From: Streptomonospora nanhaiensis
GTDB taxonomy: Bacteria > Actinomycetota > Actinomycetes > Streptosporangiales > Streptosporangiaceae
Direction: 5' to 3'
Length of the DNA: 35,208 nt
NCBI RefSeq assembly: GCF_026642255.1
Contig: NZ_CP113265.1
Location: 1-35,208 of the forward strand
Shown: positions 15,272 to 21,050 of the stretch, one piece after another
Layout: the number at the start of each line of letters is the position of its first letter
Position numbering within the stretch: position 1 is the first letter of the stretch
Program-made: the position numbers and the translations under genes
Notes under the pieces: model-generated
Seen by the model: only the letters and a program-made list of their open reading frames with translations
What the model was told of the DNA's origin: nothing
The model's database searches: none

Positions 15272-15300
15272 AGGTCACCCTAAGCTATAACTTGCTCTTC
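15272..15300 (-). promoter_or_regulatory. Conserved upstream block P1 of cassette A
   Basis: Minus strand GAGCAAGTTATAGC then TTAGGGTGACCT, conserved at 16244-16272 and in its core at 17089-17100. TATAGC is a fair -10. The block is followed by an AT-rich stretch with TGACC-N5-GGTCA at 15263-15277. Role as promoter is inferred from repetition and AT content. Confidence 0.45.
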
Positions 15301-15325
15301 ACTTCCATAACCAGGGGTTATTGCG

Positions 15326-15536
15326 GCCGACACACAACCAGACCGCCAGCACTCTCCACCGCCCAAGCCCTAGACGCAGCTCGGGGCGCCCGCTCGACCA
15401 AGCCCCCGCCCAGCACCAGTACCGCCGCGGCACCCCTCGCCCTGGCCGCACACCCCACCCGCGCAACCCCCATCCCCCGCCCGGCCGAACCCACCATGGC
15501 CGACCACCAGGCCGCCACGCCCATGGATTCATCGCT
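15326..15536. other. Spacer between cassettes A and B
   Basis: No gene I can defend. A minus-strand frame of 68 Ala/Gly/Val-rich residues (15318-15524) exists but has no ribosome-binding site and mirrors frames on the other strand. Confidence 0.4.
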
Positions 15537-15556
15537 GTGATACCTGCGCTCTCACC

Positions 15557-15590
15557 CTTCTTGCGGGCGGGGCGCGGCTCCGGCGGGGGC
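15557..15590. repeat. Cassette B, inverted-repeat arm (downstream side)
   Basis: 34 bp, exact reverse complement of 16129-16162. Several bases differ from the A/C arm, and each change is matched in the partner arm. Confidence 0.9.
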
Positions 15591-15616
15591 CACCCACCGG
15601 CGGCCAGTGGCCCCCG
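15585..15616 (-). terminator. Hairpin after the 49-residue gene, cassette B
   Basis: GGGGGCCAC / GTGGCCCCC, perfect 9-bp stem, just after the stop codon at 15624-15626 on the minus strand. Confidence 0.5.
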
Positions 15617-15623
15617 GTCCCGC

Positions 15624-15773
15624 TTAGTACATCGGCGTGTTGAGCGGGAGCGTCCTGCCCGGCGCGAAGCCGAACGGGAAGGGGTTCCCGGGCGACGGGG
15701 GGGCGGTCGTCCCGTCCGGGTCCGGCTGGCCGTTCCCGGGGTGGACGATGACCACGATGATCAGGACGTACAT
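15624..15773 (-). CDS. 49-residue peptide, cassette B
   Basis: Starts MYVLIIVVIVHPGNGQPDPD: a short hydrophobic N terminus followed by a Pro/Gly-rich tail. GNGQPDPDGT matches QDGEPDEDGT of the cassette C peptide, so the two are homologous, and both sit at the same place after the boxA-like box. AGGAGG lies 6 nt before the ATG. The hydrophobic stretch (about 10 residues) is too short for a normal membrane span. Function unknown. Confidence 0.6.
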   Translation of the reverse strand: MYVLIIVVIVHPGNGQPDPDGTTAPPSPGNPFPFGFAPGRTLPLNTPMY

Positions 15774-15788
15774 GCGCTGCCTCCTGGG

Positions 15789-15808
15789 CTCTCTGTGGAG
15801 TTCTCAAA
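15789..15808 (-). promoter_or_regulatory. boxA-like element, cassette B
   Basis: Minus strand TTTGAGAACTCCACAGAGAG, preceded by GTTG as in mycobacterial-type rRNA leaders. Confidence 0.6.
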
Positions 15809-15820
15809 CAACGGTGGTGC

Positions 15821-15853
15821 TGGGGGGTGGGGGGTGGGGGGTGGGGGGTGGGG
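15821..15853. repeat. GGGGGGT tandem repeat
   Basis: Four consecutive TGGGGGG units on the plus strand, next to the leader hairpin of cassette B. It can form a G-quadruplex on the plus strand; the minus-strand transcript would be C-rich here. Confidence 0.7.
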
Positions 15854-15875
15854 CGCCCGCCCTGGCGGGCGCCCC
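15850..15875 (-). terminator. Leader hairpin, cassette B
   Basis: GGGGCGCCCGC-CCTG-GCGGGCGCCCC, perfect 11-bp stem, immediately after the Cys-rich gene and followed by C-rich rather than U-rich sequence. Confidence 0.6.
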
Positions 15876-15896
15876 AGTGGTGCTAGGTGGTGCGGT

Positions 15897-16046
15897 CTAG
15901 CACTTGCCGCTGTGCGGGCTCTTGCCGCAGCCCTTGGGGCACTTGCAGGCGCAGCTGTTCACTTCCTGGCCGCACTTCCCCGGGCACTTGACCCGGACGT
16001 TGTCGCCGATGCTGCCTCGGTTGCGCTTGAACACGTCTACCCTCAC
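15897..16046 (-). CDS. Cys-rich 49-residue protein, cassette B
   Basis: Start GTG at 16046 is the conserved leaderless-like GTG of the promoter block. GTG at 16034 (45 residues, MFKRNRGSIGDN start) is an alternative with GAGGGT upstream. Seven Cys and one His lie in the last 32 residues: CPGKC, CACKC, PKGCGK and a final HSGKC, spaced as in small zinc-binding proteins. It occupies the place taken by short frames in A and C. Probably a zinc-binding micro-protein; family not recognised. Confidence 0.6.
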   Translation of the reverse strand: MRVDVFKRNRGSIGDNVRVKCPGKCGQEVNSCACKCPKGCGKSPHSGKC

Positions 16047-16085
16047 TATATGTTTTACCCTTTCCGGGGGTCGGTAAACCACCGG
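16046..16085 (-). promoter_or_regulatory. Promoter/operator block, cassette B
   Basis: Minus strand GGGTAAAACATATAGTG next to CCGGTGGT-N6-ACCCCCGG (16064-16085, one mismatch), the cassette B form of the inverted repeat seen in A. Confidence 0.5.
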
Positions 16086-16128
16086 ACCGAACTTTCCTGC
16101 GGATCGCTAGATCCCTGCGCGCACATCA

Positions 16129-16162
16129 GCCCCCGCCGGAGCCGCGCCCCGCCCGCAAGAAG
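16129..16162. repeat. Cassette B, inverted-repeat arm (upstream side)
   Basis: 34 bp, exact reverse complement of 15557-15590. Confidence 0.9.
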
Positions 16163-16243
16163 CCCTCACCCGACCTCCAGCCGCCAGCCGCCACCAGTGC
16201 AAACACCTCAACCACGCACAAAAAAACTGAAGACGACCTAAAA

Positions 16244-16272
16244 AGGTCACCCTCAGCTATAACTTGCTCTTC
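16244..16272 (-). promoter_or_regulatory. Conserved upstream block P1 of cassette B
   Basis: 28 of 29 bases match the block at 15272-15300 (one T/A to C/G difference). It includes GCAAGTTATAGC on the minus strand. Confidence 0.45.
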
Positions 16273-16431
16273 GCTTTCCCAGCAGGGGTTGCTCCGGCCG
16301 TGCACAGCGAAGCCGCCGGCACCCACCCCCACCCAGGCCTGGACCGCCCCTGGTCACGAACAACCCCCACTGCGCACTAGAGCCAGGACGTCACGCACGC
16401 GCATCAGCTGTGAGATACCTGCGCTCTCACC

Positions 16432-16472
16432 CTTCTTGGGGGGCGGGGGCGCGGGTCCGGCGGTGGGTGGGG
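16432..16472. repeat. Cassette C, inverted-repeat arm (downstream side)
   Basis: 41 bp, identical to 14568-14608 and exact reverse complement of 16959-16999. Confidence 0.9.
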
Positions 16473-16494
16473 CACCGGGGGCTTCCCCGGTGCC
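16471..16494 (-). terminator. Hairpin after the 35-residue gene, cassette C
   Basis: GGCACCGGGG-GCTT-CCCCGGTGCC (plus-strand order), perfect 10-bp stem, 7 bp after the stop codon on the minus strand. Confidence 0.6.
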
Positions 16495-16501
16495 CCCGCG
16501 C

Positions 16502-16609
16502 TCACTTCCTCTTGGGGTGGGGCGTCTGGGTCGGGCGGGGCGTGTTGATCGTCCCGTCCTCGTCCGGCTCGCCGTCCTGGGAGTTGCGAACGATGATCGT
16601 GGGGTTCAT
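16502..16609 (-). CDS. 35-residue peptide, cassette C
   Basis: Starts MNPTIIVRNSQDGEPDEDGT, ends in a basic HPKRK. Shares the D/NG-PD-DGT core with the cassette B peptide. AGGAGG lies 7 nt before the ATG, directly after the boxA-like element, and a hairpin follows the stop. Function unknown. Confidence 0.6.
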   Translation of the reverse strand: MNPTIIVRNSQDGEPDEDGTINTPRPTQTPHPKRK

Positions 16610-16624
16610 GTGGTGGCCTCCTGG

Positions 16625-16645
16625 CTCTCTGTGGAGTTCTCAAAC
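16625..16645 (-). promoter_or_regulatory. boxA-like element, cassette C
   Basis: Minus strand GTTTGAGAACTCCACAGAG. The 21-codon frame from the conserved GTG at 16705 stops at the TGA inside this element, so a translating ribosome would end on it. Confidence 0.6.
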
Positions 16646-16705
16646 AACCGTCGTGCGGGTGATGCGGGGCGGGGTGCCCGGGGTGCGAGCACCCCACCCC
16701 TTCAC
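16640..16705 (-). CDS. Possible 21-residue leader frame, cassette C
   Basis: GTG at 16705 (position conserved in all three cassettes) through the leader hairpin (16680-16695) to TGA at 16640 within the boxA-like box. Arg/Thr/Pro-rich. No separate ribosome site; it would need leaderless initiation. Ribosomes reading it would melt the hairpin, so it could be regulatory rather than a product. Confidence 0.3.
   Translation of the reverse strand: MKGWGARTPGTPPRITRTTVV
16680..16695 (-). terminator. Leader hairpin, cassette C
   Basis: GGGGTG-CGAG-CACCCC, 6-bp stem at the position of the longer leader hairpins of A and B. Confidence 0.4.
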
Positions 16706-16745
16706 TGTATGTTCTACCCTTTTCCGGGAGGGTTGAAACCCCCGA
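16703..16745 (-). promoter_or_regulatory. Promoter/operator block, cassette C
   Basis: Minus strand GGGTAGAACATACAGTG as in A. The adjacent inverted repeat has diverged but keeps pairing in a smaller form, GGGTT-GA-AACCC. Confidence 0.45.
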
Positions 16746-16751
16746 CCTTCC

Positions 16752-16910
16752 CTACCGCGCGGCCACGGTCCGGCTGATGCTCACCGGCTCAGCCGCCACA
16801 CACCGGGTCTTCTTGCTCTTGCCCGTGCACGACGCCGCGCCCGTCGCGATCACCACCGCGACCATGCCAGCCGCAACAGCGGCCTTGAAACGCCTGGACC
16901 TTGCCTTCAT
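16752..16910 (-). CDS. 52-residue lipoprotein-like peptide, cassette C
   Basis: Basic start MKARSRRFK, hydrophobic AAVAAGMVAVVIATGAAS, then Cys28 in a lipobox-like GAASC, leaving a 25-residue mature part with a second Cys and a basic KSKKTR patch. GGGAGG lies 6 nt before the ATG. If processed it would be a very small surface lipoprotein. It is found only in cassette C, between the upstream arm and the promoter block. Confidence 0.6.
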   Translation of the reverse strand: MKARSRRFKAAVAAGMVAVVIATGAASCTGKSKKTRCVAAEPVSISRTVAAR

Positions 16911-16958
16911 GGGGTGCCTCCCGACTCGTTCCTGCGGATCGCCAGATCCCTGCGCGCA

Positions 16959-16999
16959 CCCCACCCACCGCCGGACCCGCGCCCCCGCCCCCCAAGAAG
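16959..16999. repeat. Cassette C, inverted-repeat arm (upstream side)
   Basis: 41 bp, exact reverse complement of 16432-16472 and identical to 15151-15191. Confidence 0.9.
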
Positions 17000-17088
17000 C
17001 ACCAACCCGCACCCCCAACGGCCGCCACCAGCACAAACACCGCACCCGCGCGCGAAAAACAACGAAGCTCCCGAAAAGGAACTCTTGT

Positions 17089-17100
17089 CTATAACTTGCT
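17089..17100 (-). promoter_or_regulatory. Core of upstream block P1, cassette C
   Basis: Plus strand CTATAACTTGCT; only the core of the block is kept here. Confidence 0.35.
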
Positions 17101-17136
17101 ACTGATCATGAGTGGCTGAGGGGGTTCGTCGAAACG

Positions 17137-17160
17137 CCCCGAGAGCTCTCCGGCTCGGGG
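17137..17160. terminator. Hairpin upstream of the DUF3592-like gene
   Basis: CCCCGAG-N10-CTCGGGG. The loop contains GAGCTC-like pairing. It isolates the cassette array from the next gene. Confidence 0.35.
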
Positions 17161-17208
17161 ATAGCGTGCCTGCGTGGACACCGCCTCTTCCCTCCCGCGC
17201 CGGCTCGT

Positions 17209-17230
17209 CGTCGAGTCGGCCGACTCGACG
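17209..17230. promoter_or_regulatory. 22-bp perfect palindrome
   Basis: CGTCGAGTCGG then its exact reverse complement, with no spacer, about 90 bp before the next gene. Candidate operator. Confidence 0.45.
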
Positions 17231-17295
17231 GGGTGGCGGTCAGGGACGGCGTCCGAATCCGGCGCTGGTCGTCGACAACCCCGGGAGGCAACCTG

Positions 17296-17325
17296 GTGGC
17301 CCCAAACACCGTCATAGCGGTGTGA
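17296..17325 (+). CDS. Nine-residue upstream frame (possible leader)
   Basis: GTG with GGGAGG upstream, encoding VAPNTVIAV. Its TGA overlaps the GTG of the membrane-protein gene (GTGA), and that gene has no ribosome site of its own. Re-initiation coupling is the likely purpose. Confidence 0.35.
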   Translation: MAPNTVIAV

Positions 17326-18152
17326 CCCCCACCCTGATCCTGCGAGGCCGTGGCACCACGGCCCACCTCGAAGGCCACTCCCTCCTGCTGGAGCAGAACG
17401 GCACCCACCGACGCATTCCGATGCGGGCGATCCAGGAGGTACGGGCGGCCGGGGCCAGGGGCGACACGGCCGAGATCGAACTGACCAGCGCCGGAGGCGA
17501 TCCCACCGTCTTCGTAGTGACCCGGTCCTCACCGGCGGCCGTGGCAGCCTTCGTCTCCGCGGTGACCTCGGTACTGCCCGAGCAGCGCACCCCTCGCGAC
17601 GGCATCGAGCTGGTGAGCGAGGTGACGCCCGAGGCTCCGGCATGGCACCGGTTCCTGACACGGCACTCCGGAACGGTCGCGGCCGCCGCGTGCGCACTGA
17701 TCCTCTGGGCCGCCCTCGTGGTCTACATCGCCACGACAGGAGAGCCCGGCCAGTGGCTCATGCCGCTCTTCGGGGCGCTGATCCTGCTTGCCGCGGGACG
17801 CTATCTGCAACTGGCCGGCGGCATCATGCATGACCACTGGTCCACCCGCCGTCACGGCATCACGGTCGCCGCGACCTCCGCAGGACGCACCAGCGCCAAC
17901 AAGGAGATCTGGCGGTTCACCGACGCACAGGGCCGGGAACGCACCTACGTCGGCAGCGGCAAGACCATCAGTCACGAGCCGCGCAGGATCGAGGTGCGCT
18001 ACGACCCACGCCACCCCGACAAGCTGTACGCACCTCAACCGGCGCTCGTGTACGTGGTGGTCGGGGTCGTGGTGACCCCCATGCTGGCGGGTCTCCTCGC
18101 CCTGGGGCTGTGGCTGACCCTCTGGCAGCTCCTCGACGTGCTCATGGGCTGA
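17322..18152 (+). CDS. Membrane protein, N-terminal PH-like domain plus DUF3592-like domain
   Basis: 276 residues from GTG 17322. Residues about 1-85 (LILRGRGTTAHLEGHSLLLE, HRRIPMRAIQEV) have the strand pattern of bacterial PH-like domains such as DUF4429. Membrane segments: about 105-125, 135-155 and a final pair at about 238-270. The loop between them (RTSANKEIWRFTDAQGRERT, RRIEVRYDPRHPDKLY) is the DUF3592 signature. These proteins are common in actinomycetes and of unknown function. Upstream in-frame sequence to 17112 is Arg/Pro-rich and probably not translated. It converges with the replication operon. Confidence 0.75.
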   Translation: MTPTLILRGRGTTAHLEGHSLLLEQNGTHRRIPMRAIQEVRAAGARGDTAEIELTSAGGDPTVFVVTRSSPAAVAAFVSAVTSVLPEQRTPRDGIELVSEVTPEAPAWHRFLTRHSGTVAAAACALILWAALVVYIATTGEPGQWLMPLFGALILLAAGRYLQLAGGIMHDHWSTRRHGITVAATSAGRTSANKEIWRFTDAQGRERTYVGSGKTISHEPRRIEVRYDPRHPDKLYAPQPALVYVVVGVVVTPMLAGLLALGLWLTLWQLLDVLMG

Positions 18153-18310
18153 CCCGGACCGGGTCGTGCCGCGAGGAGGCCCGGGCCCACTTCTGTGGCG
18201 GGGCGGGCATGCGGGCAGAGCCGGGGCCAGATGAAGGCGGCGTCGCGGTCAGCTTCGAAACGCTTGGACCTTGCTCGAACACATCCACCGATCGGGGCGG
18301 AAATGGGGGA

Positions 18311-18339
18311 GGCCCCACACCGGATGCTGGTGCGGGGCC
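18311..18339. terminator. Bidirectional terminator
   Basis: GGCCCCACACC-N7-GGTGCGGGGCC, 11-bp stem with one G-T type mismatch, between two converging genes. Confidence 0.65.
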
Positions 18340-18355
18340 GTCGTCAGGGGGCAAA

Positions 18356-19717
18356 TCAGCCCGTGGGCATGTCCCGAAAGCGCTGGTAGTGCAGCTGGTG
18401 GGACAGCAGCACTGTTCCTCCGGCCGGGCCCTCCCGGTTTTTGGCCACCACCAGGTCCACCTCGCCGGCCCGCTCGTGCTCGGGCTGGCCGCGGTCGGGG
18501 CGGTGCACGATCAGCACGCTGCCCGAGTCCTCCTCGATCGATCCCGAGTCCTTCAGGTCCGCCGAGGTGGGCACCGGGTCGGCCCGGTGCTCGGGGCCCC
18601 GGTTGATCTGGCACACCGCGACCACGGCGATGTGGTGGTCGCGGGCGATCTCCTTGAGCCCCCAGGTGAACCTGCTGACCTCCTGGGCGCGGGTCTCGAC
18701 CCGCGCACTCGAAGTCATCCGTCCGATGTGGTCCACGATCACCAGCTTGGGTAGAGCACCTCGCCGCTCCAGGGAGCGGATGCGGGCCCGGATTTTGGCG
18801 ACCGTGCATGCCGAGGGGGTCGAGATGTGCAGGGGGGCGCCGGCCACCCGCTGGCGGGCGGCGGTCAGGTCCTCCCACTGGCGGTCGGTGAACGCCTTCT
18901 TCTTGAACGCGCTGTAGGGGATGCGCCCCTCGGCGGCGTAGATGCGGTTGAGCATCATCATCCGGTCCATCTCCAGCGACACGTACAGCACGGTGTGCCC
19001 CTGGACTATGGCGGCGTGGCGGGCGAAGTCGGTGGCGCACACGCTCTTGCCGACCCCGGTGCGGCCCGCGATCGTGGTCAGCTCCCCCGGCGTCAGGGAC
19101 GGCATGATCTCGGCCAGTTCCGTGTACGGGGGCACCACCAGCTCAGCGGGATCGTGCGGAGTGGACAGGTAGTCCCAGTACTCGGCGTCCTCGCCGATGG
19201 CGGCGGTGTCGTCGGCGTCGCGGGTCTGGGGGAAGGCGGCGCGCTCCATCTCCTCGGTAGCGCGGGTGGCGATGTCCTCCAGGTCGCCCTCGGCGGTCCG
19301 GGCCATCTGGGCGGCGTGGATCCCCGCGGTCATGATGCGGCGCAGCCGGGCCTGGTCCGCGACGATCTTGGCGTAGAAGCCCGCGTTCGCGGCGGTCGGG
19401 ATCGCCTCGGTCAGGGTGTGCAGGTACAGGGCCCCGCCCACCCGCACCGCGTCCCCACGCTTGACGAGCTCGGCGTGCACGGCGGTCGCGTCGTGGGGGT
19501 CGCCCCGGTCGGCCAGGGCGCACACCGCCTCGAAGATGACCTGGTGCGCGGGCCGGTAGAAGTCCAGGGCCGAGACCAACTCCTGGACTTGGACGACGGT
19601 GTCCGATCCGCCGGTGAGCACCCCGCCCAGGACGGACTGCTCGGCGGCGGTGTTGTGGGGGACCCGCTCGTCCTCGGGGGCGGGGGCGGCGTGGTGGGGG
19701 TCAAGGGTCGCGGTCAT
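18356..19717 (-). CDS. DnaB-like replicative helicase of the plasmid replicon
   Basis: 453 residues with DnaB architecture. The N domain carries HNTAAEQSVLGGVLTGG (about 21-37). The RecA-like core has Walker A GRTGVGKS (about 220-227), VLYVSLEMD, LVIVDHIGRM (Walker B), AVCQINRG, DLKDSGSIEEDS and a terminal VAKNREGPAG (DnaB motif 4). Length matches chromosomal DnaB, but divergent sequence and plasmid context make it the plasmid's own helicase. Start ATG overlaps the stop of the initiator gene (ATGA). Known parallel: pSLA2-type Streptomyces replicons pair an iteron-binding Rep1 with a helicase-like Rep2. Confidence 0.9.
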   Translation of the reverse strand: MTATLDPHHAAPAPEDERVPHNTAAEQSVLGGVLTGGSDTVVQVQELVSALDFYRPAHQVIFEAVCALADRGDPHDATAVHAELVKRGDAVRVGGALYLHTLTEAIPTAANAGFYAKIVADQARLRRIMTAGIHAAQMARTAEGDLEDIATRATEEMERAAFPQTRDADDTAAIGEDAEYWDYLSTPHDPAELVVPPYTELAEIMPSLTPGELTTIAGRTGVGKSVCATDFARHAAIVQGHTVLYVSLEMDRMMMLNRIYAAEGRIPYSAFKKKAFTDRQWEDLTAARQRVAGAPLHISTPSACTVAKIRARIRSLERRGALPKLVIVDHIGRMTSSARVETRAQEVSRFTWGLKEIARDHHIAVVAVCQINRGPEHRADPVPTSADLKDSGSIEEDSGSVLIVHRPDRGQPEHERAGEVDLVVAKNREGPAGGTVLLSHQLHYQRFRDMPTG

Positions 19718-20889
19718 CGAACGGCCTCCAGCTTCAGCAGGTCCACCAGGTCGGGCCGGGCCTCGGGGCCTTCCTTTTCGAGCAGGTCCATCAGGTTGCG
19801 GCGGGCGGCTTCGCCCTCGTCACGCAGCTCCTGTGCGCACAGGCGGCAGGGCAGGGACGGCTGGCTGTGCAGGGAGCACTCGCCTCCCCGGCCGACAGGG
19901 GCCCCTGGACGGGCCTGAGGCGCACGCTGACGGCGCAGCGACCACAGCTGCTGGCCCAGGTCGTCGTTCTTGGCCATGGAGCGAATGAGCCCACTCAGGG
20001 TGTGCTTGACCTTCGGGCGGATGATCTCCACCAGTGCGGCGGCTTCGTCCTCGGTCGCATCGGTCAGCGACTGGATAAGGGTCACCGAAGCGGCCCCGCT
20101 TGTCGGTGCCGAAGGCATCTCTTCCTCTTCCTCCCTCTTGCCCTGGGCGCTCTGTGGGGGAGGTGAGGAGGAGGAAGAAGAGGGAGAAGACAAAGAAGAA
20201 GACAAGGGTGGTCCGTCTTCTTGCAGGTCACGCTGCGTATCCAGGTTAGATTTCTGACCAGACTGGTTAGATTTCTGACCAGACTGGTTAGATTTCTGAC
20301 CAGACTGGTTAGATTTCTGACCAGCCTGGTCAGGGGTACTCTCGGGCCAGGTGGCCGCGATGTCGAGGCCGGTCGGACCGAACCTTGGACTGTCACCCTC
20401 CGTGATGATCGCCAGGGCGTCGTGACTGTTGCGGGCGTAGCCGCACTCGTGGCGGGGGTAGCGCCAGATCGACATCGAGATCCCGTGCAGCTGAGCCTTC
20501 TCCCCGCTGGAGAACGTCAGCTGGCCACCATCGGGGTCGGTGATCTGGCCCAGGGCCGCCAAGGCGCGCAGCAGTCGGAGCAGACCGCTGCTGGAGATGG
20601 TCTTCGGAGCCTTCCCGAGGTCGACCGCGCCGACGTAGATCATCTTCTGCAGGGCCGCCGGGGCGAGCTTACGGACCTGGGTGTACTCCAGGGTGAGGTT
20701 GGTCAACACCCGCAGCAGGGTCTTCTCGGAGTGGCCCATATGGGGGCAGGAGTCCACCCACTGCAGGGCCCGGCCCGCGTAGTAACCATCACCCTCGCTA
20801 CGCGGTGCGTGCAGGCTCATCGGCTCGCTCACAGGGAGCCTCCCGTGGAGGTCGCCGGAGCGGTCGGGGGCGTCGTATTCACGTGGCAT
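19714..20889 (-). CDS. Replication initiator-like protein with in-gene iterons
   Basis: 391 residues. N-terminal half: SEKTLLRVLTNLTLEY, APAALQKMIYVG and KTISSSGLLRLLRALAALGQ, a winged-helix arrangement as in plasmid initiators. It is followed by four heptads SGQKSNQ, encoded by four 21-bp DNA repeats, then a Ser-rich and acidic linker (KREEEEEMPSA). A C-terminal helical part with CSLHSQPSLPCRLCAQ (Cys/His, possible metal site) may contact the helicase. The gene is translationally coupled to the DnaB-like gene. Interpretation as initiator rests on the iterons, the helicase partner and the winged-helix pattern; no family name is claimed. Confidence 0.75.
   Translation of the reverse strand: MPREYDAPDRSGDLHGRLPVSEPMSLHAPRSEGDGYYAGRALQWVDSCPHMGHSEKTLLRVLTNLTLEYTQVRKLAPAALQKMIYVGAVDLGKAPKTISSSGLLRLLRALAALGQITDPDGGQLTFSSGEKAQLHGISMSIWRYPRHECGYARNSHDALAIITEGDSPRFGPTGLDIAATWPESTPDQAGQKSNQSGQKSNQSGQKSNQSGQKSNLDTQRDLQEDGPPLSSSLSSPSSSSSSPPPQSAQGKREEEEEMPSAPTSGAASVTLIQSLTDATEDEAAALVEIIRPKVKHTLSGLIRSMAKNDDLGQQLWSLRRQRAPQARPGAPVGRGGECSLHSQPSLPCRLCAQELRDEGEAARRNLMDLLEKEGPEARPDLVDLLKLEAVR
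20244..20327. repeat. Four 21-bp iterons (candidate replication origin)
   Basis: Four tandem copies of a unit starting GGTTAGATTTCTGACCAG, identical except one base near the end of copy 4. They are AT-rich against the background and in frame with the initiator gene. Each unit also contains GGT..ACC partial symmetry. Confidence 0.8.
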
Positions 20890-20945
20890 CGCCTTCTAGG
20901 GCGACACCGCGACGGGACTCACGTGTGCTCCGTCGCTCCAGATGG

Positions 20946-21048
20946 GTACGATGGAGTCATAGCGTGTAGGTGTGAGTTTGTCGTCGCAGCGTCGACCAGA
21001 TCATCTACGGAGGCGGGGGACCGGCGGCAACCGGACCCCGCCTTTTGC
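20946..21048 (+). ncRNA. Possible short untranslated RNA upstream of rep
   Basis: TACGAT at about 20947 could be a -10. A strong terminator (GGCGGGG, GC loop, CCCCGCC, TTTTGCTTT; 21012-21050) follows 90 bp later. No frame with a ribosome site lies between. It is divergent from the initiator gene, so it is not antisense to it. Rest of the 20890-21315 gap: the XRE promoter and nothing else clear. Confidence 0.3.
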
Positions 21049-21050
21049 TT
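21012..21050 (+). terminator. Rho-independent terminator
   Basis: Stem GGCGGGG/CCCCGCC with inner CCGG pairing, then TTTTGCTTT. One of the few terminators with a T-tract in this plasmid. Confidence 0.7.

Larger units (their letters stand above)
14548..15325 (-). repeat. Cassette A of a three-copy array
   Basis: Shares with cassettes B and C, in the same order: a left block (GTGATACCTGCGCTCTCACC), flanking inverted-repeat arms, small gene(s), a boxA-like box, a GC hairpin, a promoter-like block, and a right block with AGCTATAACTTGCTCTTC on the plus strand. Transcription of the small genes runs on the minus strand. Between arms and shared blocks, the protein-coding parts differ. Confidence 0.8.
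15537..16310 (-). repeat. Cassette B of a three-copy array
   Basis: Same block order as A and C. Its inverted-repeat arms differ in sequence from those of A and C (34 bp, CTTCTTGCGGGCGGGG start) but match each other perfectly. Its first gene encodes a Cys-rich protein instead of a Pro-rich leader. Confidence 0.8.
16411..17105 (-). repeat. Cassette C of a three-copy array
   Basis: Same block order. It differs by having a lipoprotein-like gene inserted between the upstream arm and the promoter/operator block, and no separate leader gene. Its arms are identical to those of A. Confidence 0.8.

Noticed and set aside
14548..17105. Cassettes as MITE-like or insertion-sequence elements with terminal inverted repeats
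   Set aside because: The conserved sequence continues outside the arms on both sides (GTGATACC... and GCAAGTTATAG...), no target duplications are visible and there is no transposase, so the arms are not element ends.
14550..17105. CRISPR array
   Set aside because: Repeats are hundreds of bp apart, number three, and contain genes; no regular short repeat-spacer pattern and no cas genes.
16883..18275. Similarity of GAAACGC(C/T)TGGACCTTGC at 16886 and 18257
   Set aside because: About 20 bp only, in unrelated contexts; one copy lies in the lipoprotein-like gene start and the other in an intergenic region. Kept only as a note.
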